Counted from the stretch's first letter, positions 22,996 through 31,986 are shown. The stretch is DNA of 32,083 nt from an uncultured Oscillospiraceae bacterium (GCA_934488695.1 CAKSSH010000015.1:1-32083), one strand, 5' to 3'. Program-made: numbers and translations. The notes: generated from the letters alone by a model not told the origin.

Positions 22996-23712
22996 ATGAC
23001 TGAACATCAACATGAACAGGACAATTTTTCCACATCCGTTCCCGTTTCCCCGGCACCCGCTGCGGCGGATTCTGCCGCGCCGGCACCCGTCGCTCCTGCC
23101 CATCCAAAAAGCGGCCTCTCTACGGCCGCCCTGGTTCTCGGAATTATCGGGATCTGTTTGTCCTTTATCCCGATCATCAATTATTGCGCTTTTATCCTCG
23201 GGGTTCTCGCTCTTGTGTTTGGCATAATCGGTGCCGCTCGGGGTGCCGGTCGCGGTAAGGCCGTTGCCGGGCTGATCTTGGGCATTTTGTCCGTTGTCAT
23301 TACCATCTACATGAAGGTCAGCGTTACAAATGCTGTCGGCAAGGTGTGGAATGATGCGGTCGACGACCTGCAAAGCAGCCTCGGCACCATGACCGGCGAA
23401 AACACCGAGCAGGTTCTGAAAAACAATCTCGACGTTACCTTTGGCAGGTTTACCGCTAAAGAAGACACCTTTTTTACGACAACCGAGCTGACCGTCACCC
23501 TGCAAAACAAATCCAAGGACAGCCGCTCTTTCTCTGTGGATATTGAGGCAGTGAGTGACGACGGCACCCGAATCACCACCGACACCGTGTACGTCTCCTC
23601 CTTGGGCGCCGGACAAAAACAGAATTTTAAAGCGTTCACCCTTGTTTCGAGCGATATGGTCGACGCTTTAAAAAAGGCCTCCTTCCGGGTGGTGTCCGTC
23701 TCGATGATTTGA
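22996..23712 (+). CDS. DUF4190-type membrane protein with extracytoplasmic C-terminal domain
   Basis: The 238-residue product has an N-terminal cytoplasmic tail rich in Pro and Ala. Hydrophobic stretches at about residues 40-80 (AALVLGIIGICLSFIPIIN and the next one) and 88-108 follow, with the small Gly-rich phrase LGVLALVFGIIGAARG typical of DUF4190. Residues about 125-238 are a beta-rich domain (TELTVTLQNKSKDSRSFSVD) like the FxLYD/DUF4352 folds of exported proteins. Function is unknown; cell-envelope sensing or adhesion is possible. I prefer ATG 22996 (after AGAAGG) over ATG 22975, which sits on the operator edge. Confidence 0.82.
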   Translation: MTEHQHEQDNFSTSVPVSPAPAAADSAAPAPVAPAHPKSGLSTAALVLGIIGICLSFIPIINYCAFILGVLALVFGIIGAARGAGRGKAVAGLILGILSVVITIYMKVSVTNAVGKVWNDAVDDLQSSLGTMTGENTEQVLKNNLDVTFGRFTAKEDTFFTTTELTVTLQNKSKDSRSFSVDIEAVSDDGTRITTDTVYVSSLGAGQKQNFKAFTLVSSDMVDALKKASFRVVSVSMI

Positions 23713-23765
23713 CCGTCGGCTTTGTGCGTTAGCACGTTTGCCGCAAGCGTTTCGGCAAAAAAGCA

Positions 23766-23796
23766 AAAAAGCTCCCGCCGTCGGCGGGAGCTTTTT
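23766..23796. terminator. Bidirectional terminator
   Basis: A 14-bp stem (23766-23779 and 23783-23796) around GTC, with A and T runs at either end. It sits between the DUF4190-type gene and the ImmA gene and overlaps the latter's stop codon. Confidence 0.9.
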
Positions 23797-24628
23797 AGCC
23801 TTCCTCGGAGCGCTGTTTGCAAAAACAACACACTCTGGATTTCTGAGAATCTTTGGGAATGCCGGATTGAATATCCGCGCAATTGCGCAGCGCCTGACAA
23901 TCCCCGTACAAATGATAAACCTGCCCGTTGCTGGTCCAGTAAACCGTCTCCTGCACCGTGCGAGCCATTGCGCTTGGCTCCCCGACGGATTTTGCCTGCG
24001 TGCGCAGCATCGGCGACCCGAAAAAATGCAGCGCGACTGCTGTCGCGATTACAAGCAAAAGTCCAATCAGCGCTACGCCCCATCGAAATCCGTCTCTTTT
24101 TCTCCGGCGCAGGACCGCCGGACGCTGTAAAATATCGTAAACCTTTTGATAGGCCACCAAATTCTGATAAGCAAGCCGACTGTCCGCCATGCACAAATGC
24201 GTCAAGTCCTTCAGTGCTGCGGCAGACTCGATCCTCTGCCCGACCAGCAAGGATGGCGGCGCCAACAGGTATAGCGCAAAGGCGTTGGCCTCCTGCTCAT
24301 ACTGCGCGCACTGACAGCGAACGGTGTCATAGCCGCGATGGTGCCGCAACGCAATATGTCCGATTTCGTGAGCGATAACCCGTCGCTCCGTATCCAAATC
24401 CAGATTATCGGAAATCAGTATGTAAAAGCTGTCCTCATGATAAAAGCTGACCGCATTGTGGGTGTTGATATAGTCGTTTAGGCACATCGCTGTAATCAGT
24501 TTTTGACTGGTACTGTATGTCCGGATTCTGTAGTTATAATAATCCGCAATCCGCCTTACATCAACGGGCAGCGACGTGCAGCCGCTTTTGTCTACCATAT
24601 CGATGGCATTGATTTCGTACTCCTTCAT
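23795..24628 (-). CDS. ImmA/IrrE-family metallopeptidase, membrane anchored
   Basis: A 277-residue zinc protease. HEIGH (87-91) holds two ligands and the catalytic Glu. Glu113 in EQEANAFA is the third ligand. The rest differs from plain ImmA: one membrane helix at about 183-203 and a C-terminal outside domain (about 225-277). There VYWTSNGQVYHLYGDCQALRNC and CCFC resemble small Cys/His zinc folds that follow YHxxxC. ImmA proteases cut partner XRE repressors, often on DNA damage. The XRE gene 85 bases upstream is the likely partner. The anchor suggests it responds to a surface or redox signal (inference). Confidence 0.88.
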   Translation of the reverse strand: MKEYEINAIDMVDKSGCTSLPVDVRRIADYYNYRIRTYSTSQKLITAMCLNDYINTHNAVSFYHEDSFYILISDNLDLDTERRVIAHEIGHIALRHHRGYDTVRCQCAQYEQEANAFALYLLAPPSLLVGQRIESAAALKDLTHLCMADSRLAYQNLVAYQKVYDILQRPAVLRRRKRDGFRWGVALIGLLLVIATAVALHFFGSPMLRTQAKSVGEPSAMARTVQETVYWTSNGQVYHLYGDCQALRNCADIQSGIPKDSQKSRVCCFCKQRSEEG

Positions 24629-24713
24629 GCCAACCCCCTCTTATATCTTCGACAAATTTCGACACGGCCGTAAACCGACGGGAGCAAAGAATCCCGAAAA
24701 AAGAAACGGCCGC

Positions 24714-25157
24714 CTATTCATCGCTCATCTCATCCTCCTTGATCGCGTCGCTGATCTCCTGATCGGTCGCAAAAAAGGTGTGCTCATACAGCCCGCCGCC
24801 AAAGGCGGCGATCACCCGTCGATTTTCACCCTGCATCTCGACCGTCTGCAGCAAGGCATCCACCGCAGCACGAGTCGGCTGTGCGGCGTTCCAGTAACGG
24901 CTTAGGATCTCCCGATCCCGCTCGGACCGAAAGCGCAATGCCTCCAACAGCCCGCCGACAGAGTCCACGGGACTGTCAATAATCCCGTAAAGCCGCATTA
25001 AATCAAAAAACGTGTCAATGTCCGGCTGACCGTGACAATTTTCCCATGCGCTGACGGTTTTTCCGCTTTTCCCAAGCCGTTCCCCTACCTGCTCGGCCGT
25101 CATTCCGCTGGAAACTCTAAGCCGCTTTAAAATAGCGGCAATCTCCTCTCGTGACAT
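24714..25157 (-). CDS. XRE-family regulator, likely partner of the ImmA protease
   Basis: A 147-residue protein with an N-terminal helix-turn-helix: LKRLRVSSGMTAEQVGERLG, then KSGKTVSAWENCHGQPDIDT as recognition helix and turn (about residues 9-50). The C-terminal part (about 65-147) is helical and acidic and could be the region cut by the protease. It is in the same direction as the ImmA gene with an 85-base gap, so it is likely cotranscribed. AGAGGGGG precedes the ATG and a consensus promoter lies upstream. ImmA-XRE pairs are common in mobile elements, but no other element genes adjoin it. Confidence 0.88.
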   Translation of the reverse strand: MSREEIAAILKRLRVSSGMTAEQVGERLGKSGKTVSAWENCHGQPDIDTFFDLMRLYGIIDSPVDSVGGLLEALRFRSERDREILSRYWNAAQPTRAAVDALLQTVEMQGENRRVIAAFGGGLYEHTFFATDQEISDAIKEDEMSDE

Positions 25158-25195
25158 GCTTTTCCCCCTCTCGGTACAAAACGCTATTTGCTCTT

Positions 25196-25223
25196 ATTAT
25201 ACGCCGTTTTTACAGAAAATCAA
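25196..25223 (-). promoter_or_regulatory. Sigma-A promoter of the XRE-ImmA pair
   Basis: On the minus strand: TTGATT (25218-25223), a 16-base spacer, TATAAT (25196-25201), with a leader of about 35 bases. Confidence 0.75.
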
Positions 25224-25344
25224 TATATTTATCTAAAAAATGCAGGAAAAACCATTAAAAATCTACAAAATGCAGCTTTTTGAAGTGGTTTGCCGCGCCG
25301 GCCTCTCGACCGCGCTTTTAGTCTCTCGACAGCCGGAATAAAAA

Positions 25345-25376
25345 GAAGGCCCGCCCCATGCAAGGGGCGGGCCTTC
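25345..25376 (-). terminator. Terminator of the large ABC gene
   Basis: A 13-bp perfect stem (25345-25357 and 25364-25376) followed on the minus strand by TTTTTATT, 32 bases past the stop. Confidence 0.88.
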
Positions 25377-25407
25377 GTATTCTTTATCCGCGCACGGCTG
25401 CGCCGGC

Positions 25408-28400
25408 TTACTCGGTTCGCAGTGCGACTACCGGGGCTTTCTTAGCGGCGCTGCGGGACGGAATCAGCCCTGCCAGCAGCGTCAATGCAATGCTGACAAT
25501 CACCAACACCAGCGCCGCCGGCAACGGCAAGACTGCGCTTAAATTCCGAATACCGGTCAGCCGGTGCAAAATCAAATTGATCGGAATACATAACAGATAG
25601 GTTATCAGCACACCCAGCCCTCCGGCCGCAAGGCCGATCAACACCGTTTCGGCATTAAACATACTGGAAACATTTCGTTTGGAGGCGCCGATTGCCCGCA
25701 AAATTCCGATTTCCTTGGTGCGCTCCTGCACCGAAATCAAGGTGATGACCCCAATCATAATAGAAGACACAATCAGCGACACCGCCACAAAAGCAATCAG
25801 TACATAGGTAATGGCATTGATAATGGTCGTCACCGATGACATCATCAAGCCCACATAATCGGTGTAATGGATTTCGGAAAGCTCGTCGGCCGTCTCATTG
25901 TACGCCGAAATAGCGTCCTTGATAACATCCTTGTCGGCAAAGGTCGACGCATAAATTGAAATGGCCGTCGGCGTATCCAGATCCACAGCCCCTAACAGCA
26001 GCAGATTTTTTTCAAGACTGCTGTCCGAAAAAGTGAGCACCTCATCATAATAGCGTGCACACTGCGCGTCGGTATATCCTGCCGCCGCCGCTGTCAGCGC
26101 CGCGGAAAGCTGCTGCTCGCTTGCCGAAGAAAGCCGCTGCTGCACCGCCGCCGCATACTGTCGGGAATACTGCTGCGCCACCGCCTCCGAAAGCAGCTTC
26201 TTCAAAGCCTCGTCACTCATGGAGGCAAGATAGGTTTCCAGTTTTTCCGGACTCATCTGCAGCTGCTCGGCAGAGCCCTGCAGCGCCATCTTTTCCATCT
26301 GAGCACGGTCCATGCTGCCCAGCGTCTTCGCAACGTATTGCTCCACCTGACTTTGCTCGGGAATGCTTTGAATCTGAAGATAGGCCTGCGCCTTCTCCCG
26401 CGGCTGCAGCGCGGCAATATGCTTGCGAAAATCTGCTGCTTTTTTCTCCTCGGTCAACTGTCCCTTGCTGTCCGAAAACGGCAGTCCGGTAAAAATATCC
26501 CGCCCGCTGTCCTGCCGCTGCGCCTGCACTGCCGGAGACTGCTCCGCGCGCTTGACCACATACTCGGTCAACTCCCGCGTGTATCCGATGGAGCCGCTGA
26601 GCATGGTTGCCACCGCGTCCCGATTCGGGCGAATAATTCCCGACACCCGAAGCCGAAGTGCATTGTCATAAAGATAATTCAGCCCCGCCGCACTTTCTCG
26701 CAGGTCGGTGTAGCAGCCAGTCTTTTCGTCGTATACAAAACAGTCGGCGCCAAGCACCGTTCTAAAATCCCGATTGCAGATCTCGGCATAGCTCCAGCTT
26801 TTTCCCTCATAGCTCAGCTCGGTTTTGTCGGCTGCCGCCTGCATAATCTTTTCGACGTCCTCCCGCGATTTTAAGCCCAGAGCGTACAAGGTCAGGTCGT
26901 CCAGCTCGTTGTGCTCGTCCACAACCAGCACCACCTCGTCATAGCTGTCCGGCCAAGAGCCGTACACCACATCATATTGCTGCTTTAAAAGCGGACTGAC
27001 AAGGCTGCCGTCCTCTCCCGACAGCATTTCCTGCCACAGCTGCGCGGACGGAGACATCGCAGAGCCGCCCGCCGATGAAACGCCCATGGACTGGCTCATT
27101 TTCATCATCCCCGACAGGTCCATGCCCATATATCGCAGCACCAGCTCCTGCATAAGCTCTTGCGTGTCCGATTGAATGATTTCGTTTTCCGCACCCGTGG
27201 TGTATATTAGCGGCTGAAGTCCGTAGCTGTACTGCACCCCGCTGACCGCCGCACCGAGACCCTCCTCGCGGCTTTTCTCGCATGCCTTTTCCAGATACTT
27301 TTTAAAGGCCGCCAAGTCGTTTTTCTGTTCCTGCAGCGTACTAAGCGAATTGACCAAATTGTAAATCATGGCCTTTTGATACACCGCGTCATTTTCGTGC
27401 TCCGACGTTGATGCAGCCTTGCCCATAAAGGTTGTCAGCAGGCTGCTCATGTCTACGTGCTGCGCCTCCAGCGTCAGCGGATAAGAGGACAGCGTGTCCT
27501 CCTGAACCTTGTCAATATAGGTCGTCATCCCCTGCGACACCGCATAAATAAGCGCAATGCCGATAATCCCGATGCTGCCGGCAAACGCCGTCAGCACCGT
27601 TCGGCCTTTTTTAGTAAACAGATTCTTTAATGAAAGCCCAAACGAGGTCCAAACCGACATGGACGGCTTTTTCTCCCGGCGTCCTCTCTCCCGTCGCGCC
27701 TGCTCCGCCGCCTGTGCCCGCTGTGCCTCCCGCGCTGTCTCCTGCGCGTCCAGCGGACGGGAATCGGCTATAATCCGACCGTCTAAAATCCGCACAATTC
27801 TCGTCGCATACCGCTCGGCAAGCTCCGGATTGTGGGTCACCATAATGACCAGCCGATCCTTTGCAATCTCCTTTAAAATATCCATGACCTGCAGGCTTGT
27901 CTCGGTGTCCAACGCCCCGGTCGGCTCATCCGCCAAAATAATTTCCGGATCGTTGACAATGGCGCGCGCAATAGCTACCCGCTGCATTTGCCCGCCCGAC
28001 ATTTCACTGGGCCGTTTGTGCAGCTGGTCACCCAGCCCCACCTGCTCCAGCGCCGCTCGTGCTCGCTGTCTGCGCTGCGTCTTGGACACCCCGGACAGCG
28101 TCAACGCCAGCTCTACGTTTTGCAAAACCGTTTGGTGCGGAATTAGATTATAGCTTTGAAAAACAAAGCCCACCGAATGATTTCGATACGCGTCCCAGTC
28201 TCGATCCCGAAAATCCCGGGTCGACCGCCCGTTGACCGACAAATCCCCGTCGGTATACTGATCCAGACCTCCGATAATATTTAAAAGGGTCGTCTTACCG
28301 CCGCCCGACGGGCCTAAAACGGCCACAAATTCGCTTTTGCGAAATTCAATCGTCACGCCCGAAAGCGCCCGAACCGTAATATCCCCGGACCGGTAAATCT

Positions 28401-28425
28401 TGGTAATGTTTTGAAGTGAAAGCAT
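25408..28425 (-). CDS. MacB/FtsX-type ABC transporter, ATPase fused to permease
   Basis: A 1005-residue single-chain transporter. Residues 1-225 are the ATPase: Walker A GPSGGGKT (38-45), signature MSGGQ (142-146), Walker B ILADE (163-167). An Ala/Arg/Glu-rich linker (about 228-265) leads to the first membrane helix near 285. A very long outside domain (about 305-860) and three C-terminal helices with the FtsX phrase VQERTKEIGILRAIGASKRN follow. Family members export peptides or lipoproteins, or sense antibiotics. Substrate is unknown and no two-component genes lie beside it. ATG 28425 was chosen after GAGGAG; an upstream ATG at 28599 runs through a terminator. GGK in Walker A replaces the commoner GSGK. 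Confidence 0.92.
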   Translation of the reverse strand: MLSLQNITKIYRSGDITVRALSGVTIEFRKSEFVAVLGPSGGGKTTLLNIIGGLDQYTDGDLSVNGRSTRDFRDRDWDAYRNHSVGFVFQSYNLIPHQTVLQNVELALTLSGVSKTQRRQRARAALEQVGLGDQLHKRPSEMSGGQMQRVAIARAIVNDPEIILADEPTGALDTETSLQVMDILKEIAKDRLVIMVTHNPELAERYATRIVRILDGRIIADSRPLDAQETAREAQRAQAAEQARRERGRREKKPSMSVWTSFGLSLKNLFTKKGRTVLTAFAGSIGIIGIALIYAVSQGMTTYIDKVQEDTLSSYPLTLEAQHVDMSSLLTTFMGKAASTSEHENDAVYQKAMIYNLVNSLSTLQEQKNDLAAFKKYLEKACEKSREEGLGAAVSGVQYSYGLQPLIYTTGAENEIIQSDTQELMQELVLRYMGMDLSGMMKMSQSMGVSSAGGSAMSPSAQLWQEMLSGEDGSLVSPLLKQQYDVVYGSWPDSYDEVVLVVDEHNELDDLTLYALGLKSREDVEKIMQAAADKTELSYEGKSWSYAEICNRDFRTVLGADCFVYDEKTGCYTDLRESAAGLNYLYDNALRLRVSGIIRPNRDAVATMLSGSIGYTRELTEYVVKRAEQSPAVQAQRQDSGRDIFTGLPFSDSKGQLTEEKKAADFRKHIAALQPREKAQAYLQIQSIPEQSQVEQYVAKTLGSMDRAQMEKMALQGSAEQLQMSPEKLETYLASMSDEALKKLLSEAVAQQYSRQYAAAVQQRLSSASEQQLSAALTAAAAGYTDAQCARYYDEVLTFSDSSLEKNLLLLGAVDLDTPTAISIYASTFADKDVIKDAISAYNETADELSEIHYTDYVGLMMSSVTTIINAITYVLIAFVAVSLIVSSIMIGVITLISVQERTKEIGILRAIGASKRNVSSMFNAETVLIGLAAGGLGVLITYLLCIPINLILHRLTGIRNLSAVLPLPAALVLVIVSIALTLLAGLIPSRSAAKKAPVVALRTE

Positions 28426-28454
28426 CTCCAGACTCCTCCTCTGTTTTTCTCCGC

Positions 28455-28465
28455 AGGTATTATAA
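28455..28465 (-). promoter_or_regulatory. Likely -10 region of the ABC gene
   Basis: TATAAT on the minus strand at about 28459-28464, some 35 bases before the ATG. The matching -35 (ACAGTT at 17 bases) is poor, so an activator may be needed. Confidence 0.4.
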
Positions 28466-28497
28466 CCCAAAAATATGAATAAACTGTTAGAAAAACT

Positions 28498-28530
28498 TAA
28501 AAAAGGACGCACTCGGGCGCCCTTTTTAAA
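28498..28530 (-). terminator. Terminator between queA and the ABC gene
   Basis: On the minus strand AAAGGGCGC pairs with GCGTCCTTT (one G-T pair) across CCGAGT, followed by T6. It would separate queA transcripts from the ABC gene, which has its own TATAAT around 28460. Confidence 0.65.
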
Positions 28531-28677
28531 AAATGTTGCCCGCGGTCCGTTTACGGCCGCTTCATGGCATCCGCAACACCCATCCTTCTGAAAATTCAAG
28601 CGTCCCGGACCCTTTTGACCGCAGGCCTCGCTCTTCCATAGCCGCAGGATTCGTTCCCGGCAGCCGCCGGGCTTTCA

Positions 28678-28704
28678 TTAAAGAATCAGCATGGCGTCCC
28701 CGAA
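28678..28704 (-). pseudogene. Relic of a second queA 3' end
   Basis: Read on the minus strand, 28704-28678 encodes FGDAMLIL and a TAA stop, exactly the last eight residues and stop of queA at 28800-28826. The two DNA copies share 21 of 27 bases, and all six differences fall on third codon positions. This points to sequence that was once coding, from a related but different queA. Upstream of the Phe codon the likeness ends. The surrounding spacer, 28531-28799, shows no gene; a small hairpin GCGTCCC/GGGACGC lies near 28693-28716. Confidence 0.65.
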
Positions 28705-28799
28705 CATTACGGGACGCAGGATGTGAAATTCAATTACTGTTCGGTCAATTTTTCTTAATTTTCAGTAATTTCTTGCGTGTTCACAATTTGTTCAATCCT

Positions 28800-29825
28800 T
28801 TACAGGATAAGCATTGCATCCCCAAAGCTGAAAAAGCGGTATTTCTCTTCGATCGCGACCCGGTATGCGTTTAAAATATTCTCTCGACCGGCCAGCGCCG
28901 AAACCAGCATAATCAAGGTGCTTTCGGGCAGATGAAAGTTGGTGATAAGCCCGTCAATAGCCTTAAACCGATACCCCGGATAGATAAAAATAGAGGTCGT
29001 GTCGTCATCCTCGGCAATTTCCCCCAGCTTGGTGGCAACCGCCTCCAGCGTCCGGCAGCTGGTGGTTCCGACAGCAATCACCCGCCCGCCCCGGCGCCGA
29101 GTCTGCTTGATTTTTTCAGCCGTCAGCGCCGGCAAATGGTAGTGCTCGGTGTGCATGACATGATCGGTGATCTCCTCTTCCTTGACCGGACGAAAGGTCC
29201 CCAAGCCCACATGCAGCGTTACCCGAGCCGTATCAATGCCCGACTGCTGCAATTTTTCAAGCAGCTCCCGCGTAAAATGCAGTCCCGCCGTCGGCGCTGC
29301 CGCCGAGCCGAGCTCTTGCGCGTAAACCGTCTGATACCGGCTTTGATCCGAAAGCTTTTCGGTGATATACGGCGGAAGCGGCATCTGCCCCAGCTCATCC
29401 AGGATCTCATATATATTGCCGCCCTCGTATGAAAATTTGCAAAACCGGTTTCCGTCCTCCCCGACTCGAATCACCTCAGCCCGCAAAAGACCGTCTCCGA
29501 AGATCAGCGTATCGCCGACCCGAGCGCGTTTTCCCGGCTTGACCAGCATTTCCCATTCATCCGCACCGTGGTTTTCAAGCAGTAAGATCTCCAAAGCGCC
29601 GCCCTTTTGATTTTTTCCGTAAAGCCGCGCCGGCAAAACCTTGGAATCATTGATTACCAAAAGATCGCCCGGCCGCAGCAGTGTTGTCAAATCGTAAAAG
29701 TGCCGATGCGCTATCGCTCCGCTGTGCCGATCTAAGCACAGCAGCCTGGAACGGTCACGCGGCTCTATAGGCGTCTGCGCAATCAGCTCCTGCGGAAGGT
29801 CAAAATAAAAATCGCTTTTTTTCAT
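28800..29825 (-). CDS. queA: S-adenosylmethionine:tRNA ribosyltransferase-isomerase
   Basis: QueA moves the ribosyl part of S-adenosylmethionine onto preQ1 in tRNA, making epoxyqueuosine. The 341-residue product has the typical start FDLPQELIAQTPIEPRDRSR, then LVINDSKVLPARL, PTAGLHFT, VTLHVGLGTF, MHTEHY, GTTSCRTLE and TNFHLPESTL, ending FFSFGDAMLIL. Family length is normal. AAGGAGAG precedes the ATG. It stands alone on the minus strand, divergent from asd; tgt, queG and queH are not seen here, although queT is at the other end of the window. Confidence 0.96.
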   Translation of the reverse strand: MKKSDFYFDLPQELIAQTPIEPRDRSRLLCLDRHSGAIAHRHFYDLTTLLRPGDLLVINDSKVLPARLYGKNQKGGALEILLLENHGADEWEMLVKPGKRARVGDTLIFGDGLLRAEVIRVGEDGNRFCKFSYEGGNIYEILDELGQMPLPPYITEKLSDQSRYQTVYAQELGSAAAPTAGLHFTRELLEKLQQSGIDTARVTLHVGLGTFRPVKEEEITDHVMHTEHYHLPALTAEKIKQTRRRGGRVIAVGTTSCRTLEAVATKLGEIAEDDDTTSIFIYPGYRFKAIDGLITNFHLPESTLIMLVSALAGRENILNAYRVAIEEKYRFFSFGDAMLIL

Positions 29826-29899
29826 GAATGTCTCTCCTTAAAAGCGCCCGGCGCCTTCCTAAAAAGAGGGCCGGGACTGCCTTAAACGACGAAAAGCAA

Positions 29900-29928
29900 T
29901 TGACTTTATGCGCCGATAATGGTATTAT
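29900..29928 (+). promoter_or_regulatory. Sigma-A promoter of asd-dapA
   Basis: TTGACT (29900-29905), a 17-base spacer, TATTAT (29923-29928), leaving a leader of about 60 bases. No lysine riboswitch fits in it. Confidence 0.8.
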
Positions 29929-29993
29929 ACTATTAAAATAAGCTGCGTGCAAGTAAAAAGTACCCGGCCCTTTGTCTGAAGGAGGAAAACCCC

Positions 29994-31070
29994 ATGAAAA
30001 AGTATAAAGTAGCCATCATCGGCGCGACCGGCATGGTCGGTCAGCGCTTTTGTCTGCTGCTCTCTCGGCATCCGTGGTTTGAGGTTGCCGTTTTGGCCGC
30101 TTCCGGCCGTTCTGCCGGAAAAACCTACGCCCAGGCCGTTGAAGGCCGCTGGGCTATGCCCGAGCCCATTCCCGAGGCTTATGCCCAAATGCCGGTGCTG
30201 GATGCGGACCGCGTCGAGGAAATCGCCGCTCAGGTAGACTTTGCTTTCTGCGCCGTCAGTCTGGATAAAGAGGCTACCCGCGCTTTAGAGGAGCGTTACG
30301 CTCGCGCCGAATGTCCGGTGGTTTCCAATAACTCTGCCAACCGCTGGACGCCGGACGTTCCCATGATCATCCCCGAGATCAATGCCGACCATACCGCCGT
30401 CATTGCCGCCCAGCGCAAGCGTTTGCAGACCCGCCGCGGCTTTATCGCCGTTAAGTGCAACTGCTCGCTGCAAAGCTATGCCGCCGCCATCACGCCGCTG
30501 CTGGACTTTGAGCCGACCCGGATGCTGGTCTGCACCTATCAGGCAATTTCCGGTGCCGGAAAGACCTTTGAGCGCTGGCCCGAAATGGTTGACAATGTCA
30601 TCCCTTATATCGGCGGCGAAGAGGAAAAAAGTGAGCTTGAGCCCCTGAAAATCTGGGGCCGTGTCGAGGACGGGCGCATTGTCAATGCCGACGCGCCCCA
30701 AATCACCGCTCAGTGCCTGCGCGTCCCGGTGACCGACGGACACATGGCCGCCGTTTTTGTCAGCTTCCGGAAAAAGCCCGAAGCCGAGGAGATTATCCGC
30801 CGTTGGAAAGCCTATTCGGGCGAGCCTCAAAAACGGGCCTTGCCCTTGGCGCCCCGGCAGTTTATTCATTACTTCTCCGAGCCGGACCGTCCGCAGACTC
30901 GTCTTGACCGCGACCTTGAAAACGGCATGGCCGTTTCTATCGGCCGCCTGCGGGAGGACACGCAGTACGATTACAAATTTGTCTGCCTTGCACATAACAC
31001 CTTACGCGGCGCTGCCGGCGGAGCCGTTCTGTCGGCCGAGCTGCTTGCCGACCGAGGATTTTTTGACTAA
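29994..31070 (+). CDS. asd: Aspartate-semialdehyde dehydrogenase
   Basis: It reduces aspartyl phosphate with NADPH, the step shared by lysine, threonine and methionine synthesis. The 358-residue product has the nucleotide loop GATGMVGQ (10-17), the catalytic Cys157 in KCNCSLQS and the base His250 in DGHMAAV. The wording KCNCS and the length match the archaeal/fungal-type branch and not the common bacterial PNCS type with about 340 residues. AAGGAGG precedes the ATG. dapA follows after 15 bases in the same unit. Confidence 0.94.
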   Translation: MKKYKVAIIGATGMVGQRFCLLLSRHPWFEVAVLAASGRSAGKTYAQAVEGRWAMPEPIPEAYAQMPVLDADRVEEIAAQVDFAFCAVSLDKEATRALEERYARAECPVVSNNSANRWTPDVPMIIPEINADHTAVIAAQRKRLQTRRGFIAVKCNCSLQSYAAAITPLLDFEPTRMLVCTYQAISGAGKTFERWPEMVDNVIPYIGGEEEKSELEPLKIWGRVEDGRIVNADAPQITAQCLRVPVTDGHMAAVFVSFRKKPEAEEIIRRWKAYSGEPQKRALPLAPRQFIHYFSEPDRPQTRLDRDLENGMAVSIGRLREDTQYDYKFVCLAHNTLRGAAGGAVLSAELLADRGFFD

Positions 31071-31085
31071 GAGAGGGGAAACCGC

Positions 31086-31973
31086 ATGAAAAAGCGCATC
31101 TTTACCGGTGCCGGCGTTGCTCTTGTCACCCCCATGAAGCCGGACGGCTCCATTGACTACGACAAGCTGGCTCAACTCATTGATTTTCAGGTGTCTCACG
31201 GTACCGACTGTATCATCATCTGCGCCACCACCGGCGAATCGGCTACCATGACCATTGAAGAGCATTTGGATTGTATTCGATTTGCCGTTGAAAAAACCGC
31301 CGGTCGTATTCCGCTTGTGGCCGGCGCCGGCAGCAACGACACCGCACAGGCCTGCCTGCTTGCCCGGGAAGCCGCACAGGCGGGGGCGGACGGTCTGCTT
31401 TGTGTCACGCCCTATTACAATAAAACCTCCCAGCGCGGATTGGTTCGGCATTACAACAAAATTGCCGATACCACCGATTTGCCGCTGATTGTCTACAACG
31501 TGCCGGGCAGAACCGGCTGCAACATTCTGCCCGAGACCTATTTGGAGCTTTCCCGGCACCCCAATATCGTTGCCACCAAAGAGGCAAACGGCAATATTGT
31601 TTCGGTGGCGCGGACCCGGGCATTATGCCAGGATGCCTTGGATATTTACTCGGGCGACGATGACCAAATCGTTCCCATCCTCTCTCTGGGCGGAATCGGC
31701 GTTATCTCGGTGCTTTCCAATATTATGCCGCAGTTAACCCATGACATCTGTCAGCTTTTCTTTGACGGGAAGCTCAAGCAAAGCGCTGCGCTCCAGCTCT
31801 CGGTTATGGACCTTGTGGGCGCGCTGTTTTGCGATATCAACCCAATCCCTGTCAAGGCGGCCATGAATCGGATGGGGCTGCAGGTCGGCGACTGCCGCCT
31901 GCCGCTGTGCGAAACGACCCCGGAAAACCTGAAGCGTATCGAAGAGCAGCTTCGGCTGCACCATCTTATCTGA
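31086..31973 (+). CDS. dapA: 4-hydroxy-tetrahydrodipicolinate synthase
   Basis: It condenses pyruvate with aspartate semialdehyde, the first step specific to diaminopimelate and lysine. The 295-residue barrel has ATTGES (47-52), TPYYNKTSQRG with Tyr111, Tyr137 in YNVPGRTGCN, and the pyruvate-binding Lys165 in ATKEANGN. All key residues are present and length is normal. GAGAGGGGA precedes the ATG. It takes the product of asd, the gene upstream. Confidence 0.96.
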   Translation: MKKRIFTGAGVALVTPMKPDGSIDYDKLAQLIDFQVSHGTDCIIICATTGESATMTIEEHLDCIRFAVEKTAGRIPLVAGAGSNDTAQACLLAREAAQAGADGLLCVTPYYNKTSQRGLVRHYNKIADTTDLPLIVYNVPGRTGCNILPETYLELSRHPNIVATKEANGNIVSVARTRALCQDALDIYSGDDDQIVPILSLGGIGVISVLSNIMPQLTHDICQLFFDGKLKQSAALQLSVMDLVGALFCDINPIPVKAAMNRMGLQVGDCRLPLCETTPENLKRIEEQLRLHHLI

Positions 31974-31986
31974 AACAGGTGATTAT

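Noticed and set aside
28426..28599. 58-residue N-terminal extension of the ABC protein
   Set aside because: It crosses the queA-side terminator, and GAGGAG lies right before ATG 28425.
28533..28874. 113-residue plus-strand open frame
   Set aside because: It overlaps the queA 3' end in antisense, has no ribosome site and no family features.
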